This document shows positions 52,274-61,353 of a stretch of 64,000 bases of DNA, one piece after another. The notes beneath the pieces were generated by a model. The model was given only the letters and a program-made list of their open reading frames with translations. It was not told the origin of the DNA and searched no databases. Numbering within the stretch: position 1 is the first letter of the stretch; every line of letters starts with the position of its first letter. This DNA comes from an uncultured Carboxylicivirga sp. (GTDB lineage Bacteria; Bacteroidota; Bacteroidia; Bacteroidales; Marinilabiliaceae), in assembly GCA_947491945.1 (NCBI GenBank), contig CANLLN010000001.1, positions 62,001 to 126,000 of the forward strand, in the 5' to 3' direction. A program made the position numbers and the translations under genes.

Positions 52274-53335
52274 ATGATTCACAAGGAAAGAGTCCTGAAG
52301 GCACTGGATCACGAAGAGGTGGACCGGGTGCCGTTTTTTTACTGGGACGTCCCTGAATTTGGTGCGAAGTTGATGGCGCATCTGGGGTTTCAGAATCGTG
52401 ATCAGTTGATGGAGTTTCTGGATGTTGACTTTCGTTGGGTTGAACCAGATTATATTGGAAAAAATTTAGTGGGTGATGATGGTCTTACAAAGACCGATAT
52501 ATGGGGGGTAGGTTATTCAAAAGTAAAAAATGGTGACTTCTCATATTGGGAAGCCACTAATTTTCCTTTGGAAGGACAGACTGACCCGGCCGCGCTGGAT
52601 GATTTCGAATGGCCTACAACCGATTTGTTTGATTTTGACTCGTTACCAAAGAAAATTGAGAAGTACAAGAACTATGCGGTAATGACGGCTCCGGGTTATT
52701 CTTCGCCCGGACTATTTCGTATTATTCAGCGCCTGCTTGGGCGCGATGCCTTCTTGGATGTCATCATGTATCACCCCAAATTTTTTGCTGCCTTAAGCGC
52801 TAAGGTCAAGATTTTTTACCTCGATTTTATCGAGAAGTTTTTTGACAAGGCCCAGGGGGGTGTAGATTTTATCAGGGTGGCTGATGACTTTGGCTCTCAG
52901 TCGGGTTTGGCCATTAGTAATGACATATGGGAGCAATATTGCAAGCCGGCTATTGAAGACTTTGTGGCGCTGCCTCGTTCTCAGGGGGTGAAATTTTACA
53001 TGCATTCCTGTGGCGGTGTGCGTAAGCTCTTACCTGAGTTTATCAGTTTGGGTGCTGATGTGCTTGACCCCATTCAGACAAGAGCCAATGGCATGGCACC
53101 TGATGGTCTGAAAGAAGATTTCGGACATTACATAACCTTCAGTGGAGCGCTTGATGAGGAGCTTTTGCTCCGGCAGGGAACCCCGGCATCAGTAAAGGAA
53201 GGGGTTAAGCGACTGCTCGACACCATGGCACCCGGCGGTGGTTTTATTTTGGGACCCTCACACAAGCTAAAGGTAGAAACGCCCGTTGAAAATGTGGTGG
53301 CCATGTATGAAGCCGCAAAGGAGTGGAAATACTAA
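52274..53335 (+). CDS. Uroporphyrinogen decarboxylase-family protein
   Basis: The 353-residue protein has the UroD fold, starting with RVLKALDHEEVDRVPFFYWDV, then a C-terminal YMHSCGGVRKLLPEFISLGADVLDPIQ (about 240-266), with His and Cys in the metal-binding positions used by corrinoid methyltransferases such as MtaA/CmuA and MtbA. It is closer to this methyltransferase branch than to HemE, whose N-terminal arginine-rich substrate loop is not evident. Methyl transfer between a corrinoid protein or CoM-like acceptor and an unknown substrate is possible; no corrinoid protein or partner gene is nearby. It stands alone, before the 400-bp repeats. Confidence 0.82.
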   Translation: MIHKERVLKALDHEEVDRVPFFYWDVPEFGAKLMAHLGFQNRDQLMEFLDVDFRWVEPDYIGKNLVGDDGLTKTDIWGVGYSKVKNGDFSYWEATNFPLEGQTDPAALDDFEWPTTDLFDFDSLPKKIEKYKNYAVMTAPGYSSPGLFRIIQRLLGRDAFLDVIMYHPKFFAALSAKVKIFYLDFIEKFFDKAQGGVDFIRVADDFGSQSGLAISNDIWEQYCKPAIEDFVALPRSQGVKFYMHSCGGVRKLLPEFISLGADVLDPIQTRANGMAPDGLKEDFGHYITFSGALDEELLLRQGTPASVKEGVKRLLDTMAPGGGFILGPSHKLKVETPVENVVAMYEAAKEWKY

Positions 53336-53350
53336 TTATCCGATATTTAG

Positions 53351-54487
53351 GATCGCAGCTTTAATATCGATTATGTGGCTAGGATGCGATCCTTTATTAC
53401 TCAAAAACAGCCGGATTCTTGCACTAATTATCGAGGGTCTTGGATATTCATCATATGATGCTGCATAGGAACCCGTAGGGTTCAAATATTAATAGCCACA
53501 GGTGCCAACCTGTGGTGTTCAAGGTCCATCATCGTCAACCCCGGAGTGGGTTGAATGTCAGGCATGGTTCCCTTTAAGCAAGATGCTCATAAGGAACCGT
53601 CCTGTGTTTTCGGATTGCATCTGCTTTTTGTTATGCAGATAGAGCTGCGATCCGTTGCTGCGAAATTCCGTTGCGATCCCCATCCCGCCGCCTATGGCGT
53701 CGCACTTCCCCTTGTCTTCAAATGCAAAGGGAAGAGTGTGCTAGTTTCCAGGATCGCAGCTTTAATATCCATTATGTGACTAAGATGCGATCCTTTATTG
53801 CTCAAAACCAGCGGTATTCTAGCATCAATTATCGAGGGTCCTGGATATTCGTCATATGATGCTGGATTGGAACCCGTAGGGTTCAAATATTAATAGCCAC
53901 AGGTGCCAACCTGTGGTGTCCAATGTCCATCATCATTAACCCCGGAGTGGGTTGAATGTCAGGCATGGTTCCCTTTAAACAGGATGCAGATAAGGAGCCG
54001 TCCGGTGTTTTCGGATCGCATCTGCTTTCCGTTAAGCAGATAAAGCAGCGATTCGTTGCTGCAAGATTTCGTTATGATCCCCATCCCGCCACCTTTGGCG
54101 TCGTACTTGCCCTTGTCTTTAAAAGCAAAGTGAAGAGTGTGCATGTTTTAGAATCGCAGCTTTAATGAAGGGAAGATGCGATCCTTTATTGCTCAAAAAC
54201 AGCTGCATTCATGCACTAATCTATCGAGGGTCTTGGATATTCATCATATGATGTTGGATTGGAACCCGAAGGGTTCAAATATCAATAGCCACAGGTGCCA
54301 ACCTGTGGTGTTCAATGTTCATCATCATCAACCCCGGAGTGGGTTGAATGTCAGGCATGGTTCCCTTTAAACAGGATGCACATAAGGAGCCGTCCGATGC
54401 TGCGAAATTCCGTTGCGATCCCCATCCCGCCGCCTATGGCGTCGTACTTCCCCTTGCCTTCAAAAGCAAAGGGAAGAGTGTGCTTTT
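53351..54487. repeat. Three tandem copies of a ~400-bp hairpin-rich repeat
   Basis: Copies start at 53351, 53752 and 54152 (period 401 and 400); the third has an internal deletion of about 51 bp and stops near 54487. Each copy contains an inverted repeat GGATCGCA/TGCGATCC near its left end (53350-53392 in copy 1, weaker later), a stem GAACCC/GGGTTC (53469-53483), CCACAGGT/ACCTGTGG (53496-53515) and TCAACCC/GGGTTGA (53535-53554). The stems are conserved while the loop of the first changes from GTA to GAA in copy 3. Short frames of 60-74 codons starting MSGMVPFKQDA recur but are not conserved to their ends and are probably not genes. No flanking target duplication or transposase was seen. The 1,353-bp gap 53336-54688 is otherwise empty except for the SulP promoter. 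Confidence 0.85.
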
Positions 54488-54533
54488 AAAAAATTACTCT
54501 AATTCCACAGATGTAGTTGCCTGCCAATAAAAA

Positions 54534-54566
54534 TTTTCGTGCTTAGCACGATTATTTCTATCTTTG
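54534..54566 (+). promoter_or_regulatory. Promoter of the SulP gene with a palindrome in its spacer
   Basis: TATCTTTG (54559-54566) matches the -7 consensus, and TTTTCG (54534-54539) sits 19 bp upstream at -33. Between them lies the perfect palindrome CGTGCTTAGCACG (54538-54550, odd centre), a possible operator. The leader to the ATG at 54689 is about 115 nt. Confidence 0.55.
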
Positions 54567-54688
54567 TGCCCGCTAATTAAATACCCTTTAATTTTTGCCA
54601 TATCGGCAATGCTCCCCTTTCAAATATTGAATGCTGCGTGCATTTAGGTGCGTGGGTTGAGGTGTGTAAATTTTTAAACTAACGATAC

Positions 54689-56227
54689 ATGGTTTTTATC
54701 AAAGAACTTATTCAAGGTTCAAATATTAAAATAGAGATTTTGTCAGGGATAACAGTTGCCATAGCGCTTGTTCCCGAGGCAATTGCCTTTTCTTTTATTG
54801 CGGGTGTTGATCCACTAATTGGTCTGTATGCTGCGTGCATCATGGGCTTTTTTACTGCTTTGCTGGGAGGGCGTCCGGGTATGATATCCGGTGCTACAGG
54901 TGCTATCGCCGTGGTGGTGGCGGCTACGGTGCAGGAATACGGTGAGGCCTATCTGTATCCAACCATCATTTTGGGCGGATTAATGCAGCTGGCGGTTGGG
55001 GCTTTGCGTCTGGGTAAATTTATTCGTCTTGTACCGCATCCTGTTATGCTGGGCTTTGTAAATGGTCTGGCCATCGTTATTTTCATGGCGCAGTTTCCCA
55101 TGTTTGGAAGCGATGCAGCGGGCGAATTTGCTTACTATACAGGCGCTAAGCAGTATACCCTGATGGCTTTGGTGGCCTTAACAATTCTTATAATGGTGTA
55201 TTTGCCCCGTTTTACCAAGGCTATTCCTTCGGCCCTGGTAGCTATTTTGGTTATTGCTGCTATTTCTTTTATGCCGGGAGTTGAAACGCCTACGGTACTC
55301 AACCTGCTAAAGGGTAAGTCGATGCAGGGTGGATTGCCTTCTGTGTTTACTGATTATCCGGCTGATTTATTCAGTATGGCCACTTTAAAAATCATCTTTC
55401 TTCCGGCCTTGAGTGTTGCCGGTGTAGGCTTGATTGAGAGTCTGCTGACACTTACCATTATTGATGAGCGTACCGACACTAGGGGTAGTGGTAATCGCGA
55501 GAGTATGGCACAGGGTATAGCCAACTGCATATCCGGTGTGTTTGGTAGTATGGGTGGTTGTGCCATGATTGGTCAGAGTATGATCAATATTAACTCAGGG
55601 GCGCGGGGTCGTTTGTCAGGTTTGGTAGCTGCCTTAACGCTATTGGCCTTTATAATGTTTCTATCACCGGTGATTGAAATGATACCTGTTGCTGCGCTTA
55701 TTGGTGTGATGTTTATGGTGGCCTATGGCACTTTTGAGTGGTCGAGTATCAAAAATTTCAAGAAGACACCATTGGATGACTTTATGATAATGGTGATTGT
55801 AGCTGTTGTAACTGTGGTATTCCATAATCTGGCGCTGGCGGTTGCTATTGGTGTTGTACTGTCGGCCTTGTCCTTTGCCTGGGATCATGCTACCGGCATT
55901 CATGCCCGCATACGCACCGATGAAAATGGCATTAAGCACTACGATATCCATGGCCCGCTTTTCTTTGGATCAACAACTGCTTTTGCAGAAATATTCGATG
56001 TTAAAAATGACGAGCATAAGATTATTGTTGATTTCGAACGTAGTCGTGTTGTAGATCAGAGTGGTATTGAAGCCATCAGAAAGTTAAATGATAAGTACCA
56101 GGAGTATAATAAGGATATTGCCTTTGTTAATTTGTCGAAAGGATGTAAAGACCTGTTGGCAACGGCTAAGATTGATATTTCCATTAACCCCGATAAGCGC
56201 AAGTTTATGGTGGTGTACGATGCTTAA
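54689..56227 (+). CDS. SulP-family inorganic anion transporter
   Basis: The 512-residue protein has 10-12 membrane segments with the SulP signature region (SGITVAIALVPEAIAFSFIAGV, GLYAACIMGFFTALLGGRPGMISGATGA) and a C-terminal STAS domain (about 410-505) with VVDQSGIEAIRKL. The family moves sulfate, bicarbonate or other oxyanions, often with Na+ or H+. Specificity cannot be read from the sequence. The gene is single, with its own promoter and a bidirectional terminator, and fits the general sulfur theme of the window, but a bicarbonate role is equally possible. Confidence 0.93.
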   Translation: MVFIKELIQGSNIKIEILSGITVAIALVPEAIAFSFIAGVDPLIGLYAACIMGFFTALLGGRPGMISGATGAIAVVVAATVQEYGEAYLYPTIILGGLMQLAVGALRLGKFIRLVPHPVMLGFVNGLAIVIFMAQFPMFGSDAAGEFAYYTGAKQYTLMALVALTILIMVYLPRFTKAIPSALVAILVIAAISFMPGVETPTVLNLLKGKSMQGGLPSVFTDYPADLFSMATLKIIFLPALSVAGVGLIESLLTLTIIDERTDTRGSGNRESMAQGIANCISGVFGSMGGCAMIGQSMININSGARGRLSGLVAALTLLAFIMFLSPVIEMIPVAALIGVMFMVAYGTFEWSSIKNFKKTPLDDFMIMVIVAVVTVVFHNLALAVAIGVVLSALSFAWDHATGIHARIRTDENGIKHYDIHGPLFFGSTTAFAEIFDVKNDEHKIIVDFERSRVVDQSGIEAIRKLNDKYQEYNKDIAFVNLSKGCKDLLATAKIDISINPDKRKFMVVYDA

Positions 56228-56304
56228 CCTGCTTGGGGCATGGCCATGTTTAGCGATTGGATGATGCCTTAAACCAGGGATGGCGTTTTTAAGTTGAATG
56301 AAGT

Positions 56305-56339
56305 AAAAGCCGGTGAAGATTAAATCTTTACCGGCTTTT
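56305..56339. terminator. Bidirectional terminator
   Basis: AAAAGCCGGTGAAGAT (56305-56320) pairs with ATCTTTACCGGCTTTT (56324-56339), 16 bp with one G-T wobble and a 3-nt loop. The A and T ends make it work for both convergent genes, SulP and the exported HExxH protein. Confidence 0.9.
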
Positions 56340-56376
56340 ATATTTTACTGCTGCTGTTTAAAGATCGCTAAGCATT

Positions 56377-57045
56377 TCAGAGTTCAAGGCCTGTTTGTTG
56401 TTGAGGTAATGTTTCCTCTATTTGTGTGAGGATGCATGCCGGTGTCATGTATATATTTTCTTTGTAGAATTTGTATTCTTTAGAGGCATCTGAATCGTAG
56501 AGCACATAAGCGGCCCAGTTGTGTAATTGCTGGCCAAAGCCTGCTGCAATGGTTAAGCTGTCAGTATAGTGTTCCACTTTTTTTTTGCCTTTATGGGTGA
56601 GGTACTGAATACCACGTTCCATAACACCGCTCACTTTTCGACTTTCGTAATCGCGTATGTGCATCAGCTCGTGGGCAAATAAGCCAATGCGTGCTGCTGG
56701 AGGCACGTGTTTTAGGTGGACACCTTCAAAGGATTTATCTTTATTGACTACAATAACATAGCGTCGGTTTTTTTTGCCCAATAGTAAAGATAAAAACTGA
56801 GGGCGGGCTGCCATGGTCGTGCGTATCTTTTTACTTTTAATGGTTATTTTGCAATTGTGCAGGTCGCTGAATTCCTGAAAGGGAATCATAAAATCATCGA
56901 AGTATTGTTTATTAAAGCCGGTATCTACTTTTAAGTTGCCAACTTTATGATAGCGCTTTGCTTTTTGTGCAACAACATCTTGCGTTGCTAACACCGACGA
57001 AATGACGATGCCCGCTGCAACGCTTACTAAATCTTTCAACCTCAT
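56377..57045 (-). CDS. Exported putative metallopeptidase with HELMH motif
   Basis: From the ATG at 57045 the 222-residue protein has a signal peptide (MRLKDLVSVAAGIVISSVLA, cleaved near VVAQ) and the zinc-binding motif HELMH (125-129) in ARIGLFAHELMHIRDYES, with Asp132 and Glu134 nearby as possible third ligands. No family was recognised outside this motif. A purine-rich AAGGAG lies six bases upstream of the ATG, a Shine-Dalgarno rarely seen here; the TTG two codons earlier is less likely. It could be a small periplasmic zinc peptidase; target unknown. Confidence 0.75.
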   Translation of the reverse strand: MRLKDLVSVAAGIVISSVLATQDVVAQKAKRYHKVGNLKVDTGFNKQYFDDFMIPFQEFSDLHNCKITIKSKKIRTTMAARPQFLSLLLGKKNRRYVIVVNKDKSFEGVHLKHVPPAARIGLFAHELMHIRDYESRKVSGVMERGIQYLTHKGKKKVEHYTDSLTIAAGFGQQLHNWAAYVLYDSDASKEYKFYKENIYMTPACILTQIEETLPQQQTGLEL

Positions 57046-57129
57046 AATCAACTCCTTTCTTAACTAATATCAAAATAGGTGCTAAAAGGTTGCGTTTTTA
57101 ACGTTAAAAAATGCTAAATACCGTATCGC

Positions 57130-58950
57130 TTAGCTCATTTGCATGGCATGCAGTTTCCTGTAGATGCCATCCTGAGCAATTAATTCATCGTGCGTACCAG
57201 TTTCTACAATGCGGCCCTCGTTAAATACACATATTTTATCGGCATTGCGCACGGTTGACAGACGGTGTGCAATTACCAGTGAAGTGCGGTTTTGCATCAA
57301 TTTTTCCAGAGCATCCTGTACCAGTCGTTCCGATTCGGTATCCAGCGCCGATGTGGCCTCGTCAAGGATCAGGATAGGTGGGTTTTTGAGGATGGCACGC
57401 GCTATGCTCAGGCGCTGACGTTGACCGCCTGATAATTTACTGCCGCGATCGCCAATAATGGTTTGATAACCTTCTTCAGTGGCACTGATAAAATCGTGCG
57501 CATTGGCTACCTTGGCGGCATTGATTACTGCTTCTTCACTTGCATTTTCTACGCCAAAGGTAATGTTATTATAGATGGTATCGTTAAATAGTATTGCCTC
57601 CTGGTTAACATTGCCCATTAATTCACGTAGGTCGAATAATTTGATGTCTTTAATATTTTTTCCGTCTATAAAAATACCACCTTGCTGTACGTCGTAGAAG
57701 CGGGGTAGTAAATCCACAAAAGTAGTTTTCCCACTGCCCGATTGTCCCACCAGCGCAATGGTTTTGCCTTGTGGAATGGTTAGGCTCACGTTTTTGAGTA
57801 CATTTACTTCACCATAGGCAAAGCTAATGTTGCGGTATTCTATCTGTTCTTTAAAGGTAGATACCGATTCTGATCCGTCGTGCTCTTTAATGCCCAGGTC
57901 GGCATCTAATACCTGTTCGATGCGCTCGTAGGCGGCCATACCCTTTTGAATGCTGTAGGCTGCCTGTGAGAATGCTTTGGCAGGGTTGATTATTTGGTAG
58001 AACATACCCAGATAGGTCATGAATACGGCCATGCTTAGGTTTTCATCTCCTTTGAGGATTAGCGAGCCGCCATACCAAAATATGATAACAAAAACGATGG
58101 TGCCCAGAAATTCGCTGGTGGGGTGTGCCAGGTGGCGTCGTCGTTGCAGGCGATTCATGGTGCGGCGGTAGCTTTCCACTTGCGACTCAAAGCGGTCAGC
58201 TAAACGCTTTTCAGCATTGAAGGCTTTAATGACGCGCAGTCCCGAAAGAGATTCTTCAATTATACCCAATATGAGACCCAGTTTGGTTTGCCCTTCCTGC
58301 GATGTTTTCTTCAGGCTTTTACCAATGCGGCCAATGATGAACCCGGCAATGGGTAATACTATAAAAACAAACAAGGTAAGTTCAGGACTTACCCCCAGCA
58401 TGGAGATAAGCACTACTATGATGATAATGGGATTTTTAAGCAACATATCCAGTGACGACATTACTGATGCTTCTACCTCCTGCACATCAGCTGTTGATCG
58501 TGCCATCATATCGCCTTTGCGCTCGTTGCTGTAGAAGCCCAAAGGTAGTTCAATCATCTTTTTATAAATGGCTTTTCGTATATCGCGGGTTATACCGTTA
58601 CGAATGCCGGTAATGGTATAGGAGGCCAGATAGGTAAAACCGGTTTTAAGAAAAGTGGCAACAATACCAAACAGGCCTAGAAAGAAGAGGGTAGCCCCCG
58701 GGCCGTATTGTGCTTTTATTTGAGTAATGTAGTAGTTTAGATTATTGAACAAGACGTCTTTATCCAGCGCCCAGGCCATTAAGGTGTGCACTTCTTTATC
58801 ATCTTCCAGAATAACTTGTAGCATGGGAATCATCGATAGCATGGAGAATACGATGAAGATAGCTGCTAGTAGGTTAAATAAAAACGTTAAAGCTAGTTTG
58901 GTTTTATATGGAGGTAGATAGATATGCAGTACTCTGAAAAAATCCCTCAT
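57130..58950 (-). CDS. MsbA-like ABC exporter (fused permease and ATPase)
   Basis: The 606-residue half-transporter has six membrane helices (about 20-330) and an ATPase domain with Walker A GQSGSGKTT (about 396-404), signature LSGGQRQRLSIARA, Walker B ILILDEATSALD and the H-loop IAHRLST. It belongs to the type IV exporters such as MsbA and multidrug exporters and works as a homodimer. MsbA would flip lipid A-core, which suits the polysaccharide genes, but a drug or other lipid substrate is possible. It stands between the HExxH gene and purB, both on the minus strand, without tight spacing. Confidence 0.92.
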   Translation of the reverse strand: MRDFFRVLHIYLPPYKTKLALTFLFNLLAAIFIVFSMLSMIPMLQVILEDDKEVHTLMAWALDKDVLFNNLNYYITQIKAQYGPGATLFFLGLFGIVATFLKTGFTYLASYTITGIRNGITRDIRKAIYKKMIELPLGFYSNERKGDMMARSTADVQEVEASVMSSLDMLLKNPIIIIVVLISMLGVSPELTLFVFIVLPIAGFIIGRIGKSLKKTSQEGQTKLGLILGIIEESLSGLRVIKAFNAEKRLADRFESQVESYRRTMNRLQRRRHLAHPTSEFLGTIVFVIIFWYGGSLILKGDENLSMAVFMTYLGMFYQIINPAKAFSQAAYSIQKGMAAYERIEQVLDADLGIKEHDGSESVSTFKEQIEYRNISFAYGEVNVLKNVSLTIPQGKTIALVGQSGSGKTTFVDLLPRFYDVQQGGIFIDGKNIKDIKLFDLRELMGNVNQEAILFNDTIYNNITFGVENASEEAVINAAKVANAHDFISATEEGYQTIIGDRGSKLSGGQRQRLSIARAILKNPPILILDEATSALDTESERLVQDALEKLMQNRTSLVIAHRLSTVRNADKICVFNEGRIVETGTHDELIAQDGIYRKLHAMQMS

Positions 58951-59087
58951 TGTTTATTTTTTTATTAAGTGTGCTGGTGTGCCTGTTCGCATCTTGTAAT
59001 ATTACCAACCGGCTTAAGTTTAGATATAATGAAACGGGCAGTAAAAGTATTGTTTTACTGCCCGAATCACAAATAGTATCCTTGTTA

Positions 59088-60443
59088 TTAAATCTTAAAA
59101 ACGCCGGTGTAGGAGTGAGGCGTCAGTGCGCGCATTTCTTCTTTCACTTCTTCCGATACTTCCAGTGTGTCAATGAAGGCGGCCATGGTTTTGGCATTAA
59201 TCTCCTCATTGGTGCGTGTTAATGCTTTCAGTGCCTCGTAGGGATTGGGATAGCCCTCGCGGCGCAGTATGGTTTGAATGCCTTCGGCTACAACGGCCCA
59301 GTTGGCTTCCAGGTCGCGCTTAATGGCATTTTCATTTAAGAGCAATTTACCCAGTCCTTTTGCAAGCGAACGAATGGCAATAACCGAGTGGGCAATCGGC
59401 ACCCCTATGTTACGCAGCACCGTAGAGTCGGTTAAGTCGCGCTGTAAACGCGATACAGGCAGTTTTTCTGCCAGGTGGCCAAAGAGGGCATTGGCAAGTC
59501 CCAGGTTGCCTTCTGCATTTTCAAAGTCGATGGGGTTAACCTTATGGGGCATGGCACTTGAACCTACTTCACCTTTCTTTATCTTTTGCTTGAAGTATTC
59601 CATCATGATATAGGTCCAGAAATCGCGTGACAGATCCAATAGAATAACATTGATGCGCTTGAAGTTATCGAAGGATGCAGCCATGTTATCGTAGTTGGAT
59701 ATTTGTGTGGTTACCTGCTCACGATCCAGCTTCAGGATGTCGTTGACAAAGTGGTTGCCAAAGTCTACCCAGTCAATTTGCGGGTAAGCCGCGTTGTGCG
59801 CGTTGAAGTTACCTGTAGCACCGCCAAATTTAGCTGAGCAGGGTATGCCCTTAAGTAGTGCCAATTGTTTGTTCAGACGTTCAACATATACTTTCATTTC
59901 TTTGCCTAAGCGAGTAGGCGAAGCGGGCTGACCATGTGTTTTGGCCAGCATGGGTATGTCTTTCCAATCCGAAGCCAATTCATCCAGTGTTTGGATAAGC
60001 TCTTCCAGCAGAGGGTAGTAAATATCGTGTACAGCGTCACGCAGTGAGTAGGGTACTGCTGTATTGTTAATATCCTGCGAGGTAAGGCCAAAGTGGATAA
60101 ATTCTTTGTACTCCTCCAGTTGCAAGGCATCAAATTTCTCCTTGATAAAATATTCAACTGCCTTCACATCGTGGTTGGTAATGGACTCAATCTCTTTGAT
60201 GCGGTCGGCATCTTCCAGTTCGAAATTTTTGTATACTTTACGCAATTCGGTATACAGCGATTTGTCAAAGTTGGCCAATTGGGGGAGTGGCTGCTCGCAA
60301 AGTGCAATAAAGTACTCTATTTCAACAAGCACCCGGTAGCGTATGAGCGCATACTCTGAAAAATACAGCGCTAATCCATCTACTTTGTTTCGATACCTTC
60401 CGTCAACGGGAGATATGGCAGTCAATAATTGAATATCCATCAT
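59088..60443 (-). CDS. purB: Adenylosuccinate lyase
   Basis: PurB cleaves adenylosuccinate to AMP and SAICAR to AICAR in purine synthesis. The 451-residue protein has the signature SSAMPHKVNPIDFENAEG (about 292-309), TSQDINNTA (about 121-129) and the catalytic His in AKTHGQPASPTRLG, in agreement with the E. coli-type enzyme of 456 aa. Two consecutive ATGs (60443 and 60440) are possible starts. A -7 element on the minus strand lies 26 bp upstream. Nothing odd was seen. Confidence 0.95.
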   Translation of the reverse strand: MMDIQLLTAISPVDGRYRNKVDGLALYFSEYALIRYRVLVEIEYFIALCEQPLPQLANFDKSLYTELRKVYKNFELEDADRIKEIESITNHDVKAVEYFIKEKFDALQLEEYKEFIHFGLTSQDINNTAVPYSLRDAVHDIYYPLLEELIQTLDELASDWKDIPMLAKTHGQPASPTRLGKEMKVYVERLNKQLALLKGIPCSAKFGGATGNFNAHNAAYPQIDWVDFGNHFVNDILKLDREQVTTQISNYDNMAASFDNFKRINVILLDLSRDFWTYIMMEYFKQKIKKGEVGSSAMPHKVNPIDFENAEGNLGLANALFGHLAEKLPVSRLQRDLTDSTVLRNIGVPIAHSVIAIRSLAKGLGKLLLNENAIKRDLEANWAVVAEGIQTILRREGYPNPYEALKALTRTNEEINAKTMAAFIDTLEVSEEVKEEMRALTPHSYTGVFKI

Positions 60444-60468
60444 TTTTCTATTTGATTTTTTGGCAGTG

Positions 60469-60476
60469 CAAAAATA
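60469..60476 (-). promoter_or_regulatory. Candidate -7 element of purB
   Basis: Reverse complement TATTTTTG, an exact TAnnTTTG match, 26 bp before the purB start. It is 22 bp from the divergent -7 element of the EI24 gene, so the two promoters overlap back to back. Confidence 0.5.
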
Positions 60477-60497
60477 GTAAATTTTAGCCGAAAAGCT

Positions 60498-60505
60498 TAG
60501 TTTTG
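60498..60505 (+). promoter_or_regulatory. Candidate -7 element of the EI24 gene
   Basis: TAGTTTTG, an exact TAnnTTTG match. It ends directly before the ATG at 60506, which makes that ATG an unlikely start because transcription would begin downstream of it; the ATG at 60539 fits better. Confidence 0.45.
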
Positions 60506-60538
60506 ATGGCTTATCATTTTAATAATAATTTGTTTTTA

Positions 60539-61330
60539 ATGAATAACAGACAAGGCTTTCGTTTGGGCTTAAGGGCTTATGGGCAAGCTATATCATTTAT
60601 GTTTCGCAATCAACTTGGGGGGTATTTTATTTTTCCCATTCTTTTTAATGTGTTGCTGTTTATCCTTGGGTTATGGTCAGTATCAGCCCTTAGTGATGAT
60701 CTGGTGATGGCGTTAACAAACGTTATGGATGGTGAAGCCTGGGATTTCTGGGGTGCCTCGTGGTTGTTGGCTATCATAAAAGGATTGGTATGGTTGGTGC
60801 TGCGGCTGATGTTTTTTATTTTTTATGCCTACGTGGGTGGGTATCTTATCATTATTCTGTTGTCTCCTGTTTTTGCCTTGCTGTCGGAGAAAACCGAAGA
60901 AATCATTACAGGGCGTAAAATACCTTTTGATTTTCGGCAGTTTATCAGCGATATTATGCGGGGCGTTTTGTTAGCACTGCGCAATTTAGCCGTGGAGTTA
61001 GGGCTCACCCTTATGCTGATTATCCTTAGCTTCGTGCCGCTCATAGGCTATTTCACGCCGCTTGCGCTGTTTTTAGTCTCGGCCTACTTTTATGGTTTTT
61101 CTTTTTTGGATTACACCTTCGAACGAAAGCGATTTAAGCTTGACTACAGTGTACGCTTTATGCGGCGAAACAGGGGGTTGGCTGTGGGTAGTGGTTTTGT
61201 TTTTTCTTTGGTATTGCTGATTCCTTATGTTGGTGTTATGTTGGCCGGATTTGTATCGATTGTATCGGTTGTAGCTGCTACCTTGGCCGCTACAGAAGCC
61301 CTTGAAAAGGAACAGGGCCTTGGGGTGTGA
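60539..61330 (+). CDS. EI24/CysZ-family membrane protein
   Basis: From the ATG at 60539 the protein has 263 residues with about six hydrophobic segments and the CysZ-like core: GFRLGLRAYGQAISFM at the N-terminus, LSPVFALLSEKTEEIITGR and ISDIMRGVLLALRNLAVEL. CysZ imports sulfate for cysteine synthesis. The convergent neighbour is a cysteine synthase, which supports a sulfate role, but convergent genes are not co-transcribed and the evidence is only suggestive. An earlier ATG (60506) overlaps the presumed promoter. Confidence 0.8.
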   Translation: MNNRQGFRLGLRAYGQAISFMFRNQLGGYFIFPILFNVLLFILGLWSVSALSDDLVMALTNVMDGEAWDFWGASWLLAIIKGLVWLVLRLMFFIFYAYVGGYLIIILLSPVFALLSEKTEEIITGRKIPFDFRQFISDIMRGVLLALRNLAVELGLTLMLIILSFVPLIGYFTPLALFLVSAYFYGFSFLDYTFERKRFKLDYSVRFMRRNRGLAVGSGFVFSLVLLIPYVGVMLAGFVSIVSVVAATLAATEALEKEQGLGV

Positions 61331-61340
61331 TAAGGCCCTG
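61313..61340. terminator. Convergent hairpin over the EI24 stop codon
   Basis: CAGGGCCTT (61313-61321) / AAGGCCCTG (61332-61340), perfect 9-bp stem with a 10-nt loop that includes the stop codon. There is no T run in either direction, so it may be a weak or factor-assisted terminator between the convergent EI24 and cysteine-synthase genes. Confidence 0.5.
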
Positions 61341-61353
61341 CTTATGTATAGAA

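Noticed and set aside
53469-53495. tRNA T-arm-like GGGTTCAAAT words in the repeats
   Set aside because: No cloverleaf, anticodon arm or acceptor stem can be formed around them; the word is part of the GAACCC/GGGTTC hairpin.
53351-54487. CRISPR array
   Set aside because: Unit length of about 400 bp with no unique spacers and no cas genes.
53286-54530. Several 60-74-codon frames (MSGMVPFKQDA type) in the 400-bp repeats
   Set aside because: They recur only because the DNA repeats, differ in their ends, and carry frame breaks between copies; the conserved feature is the hairpin structure and not a reading frame.
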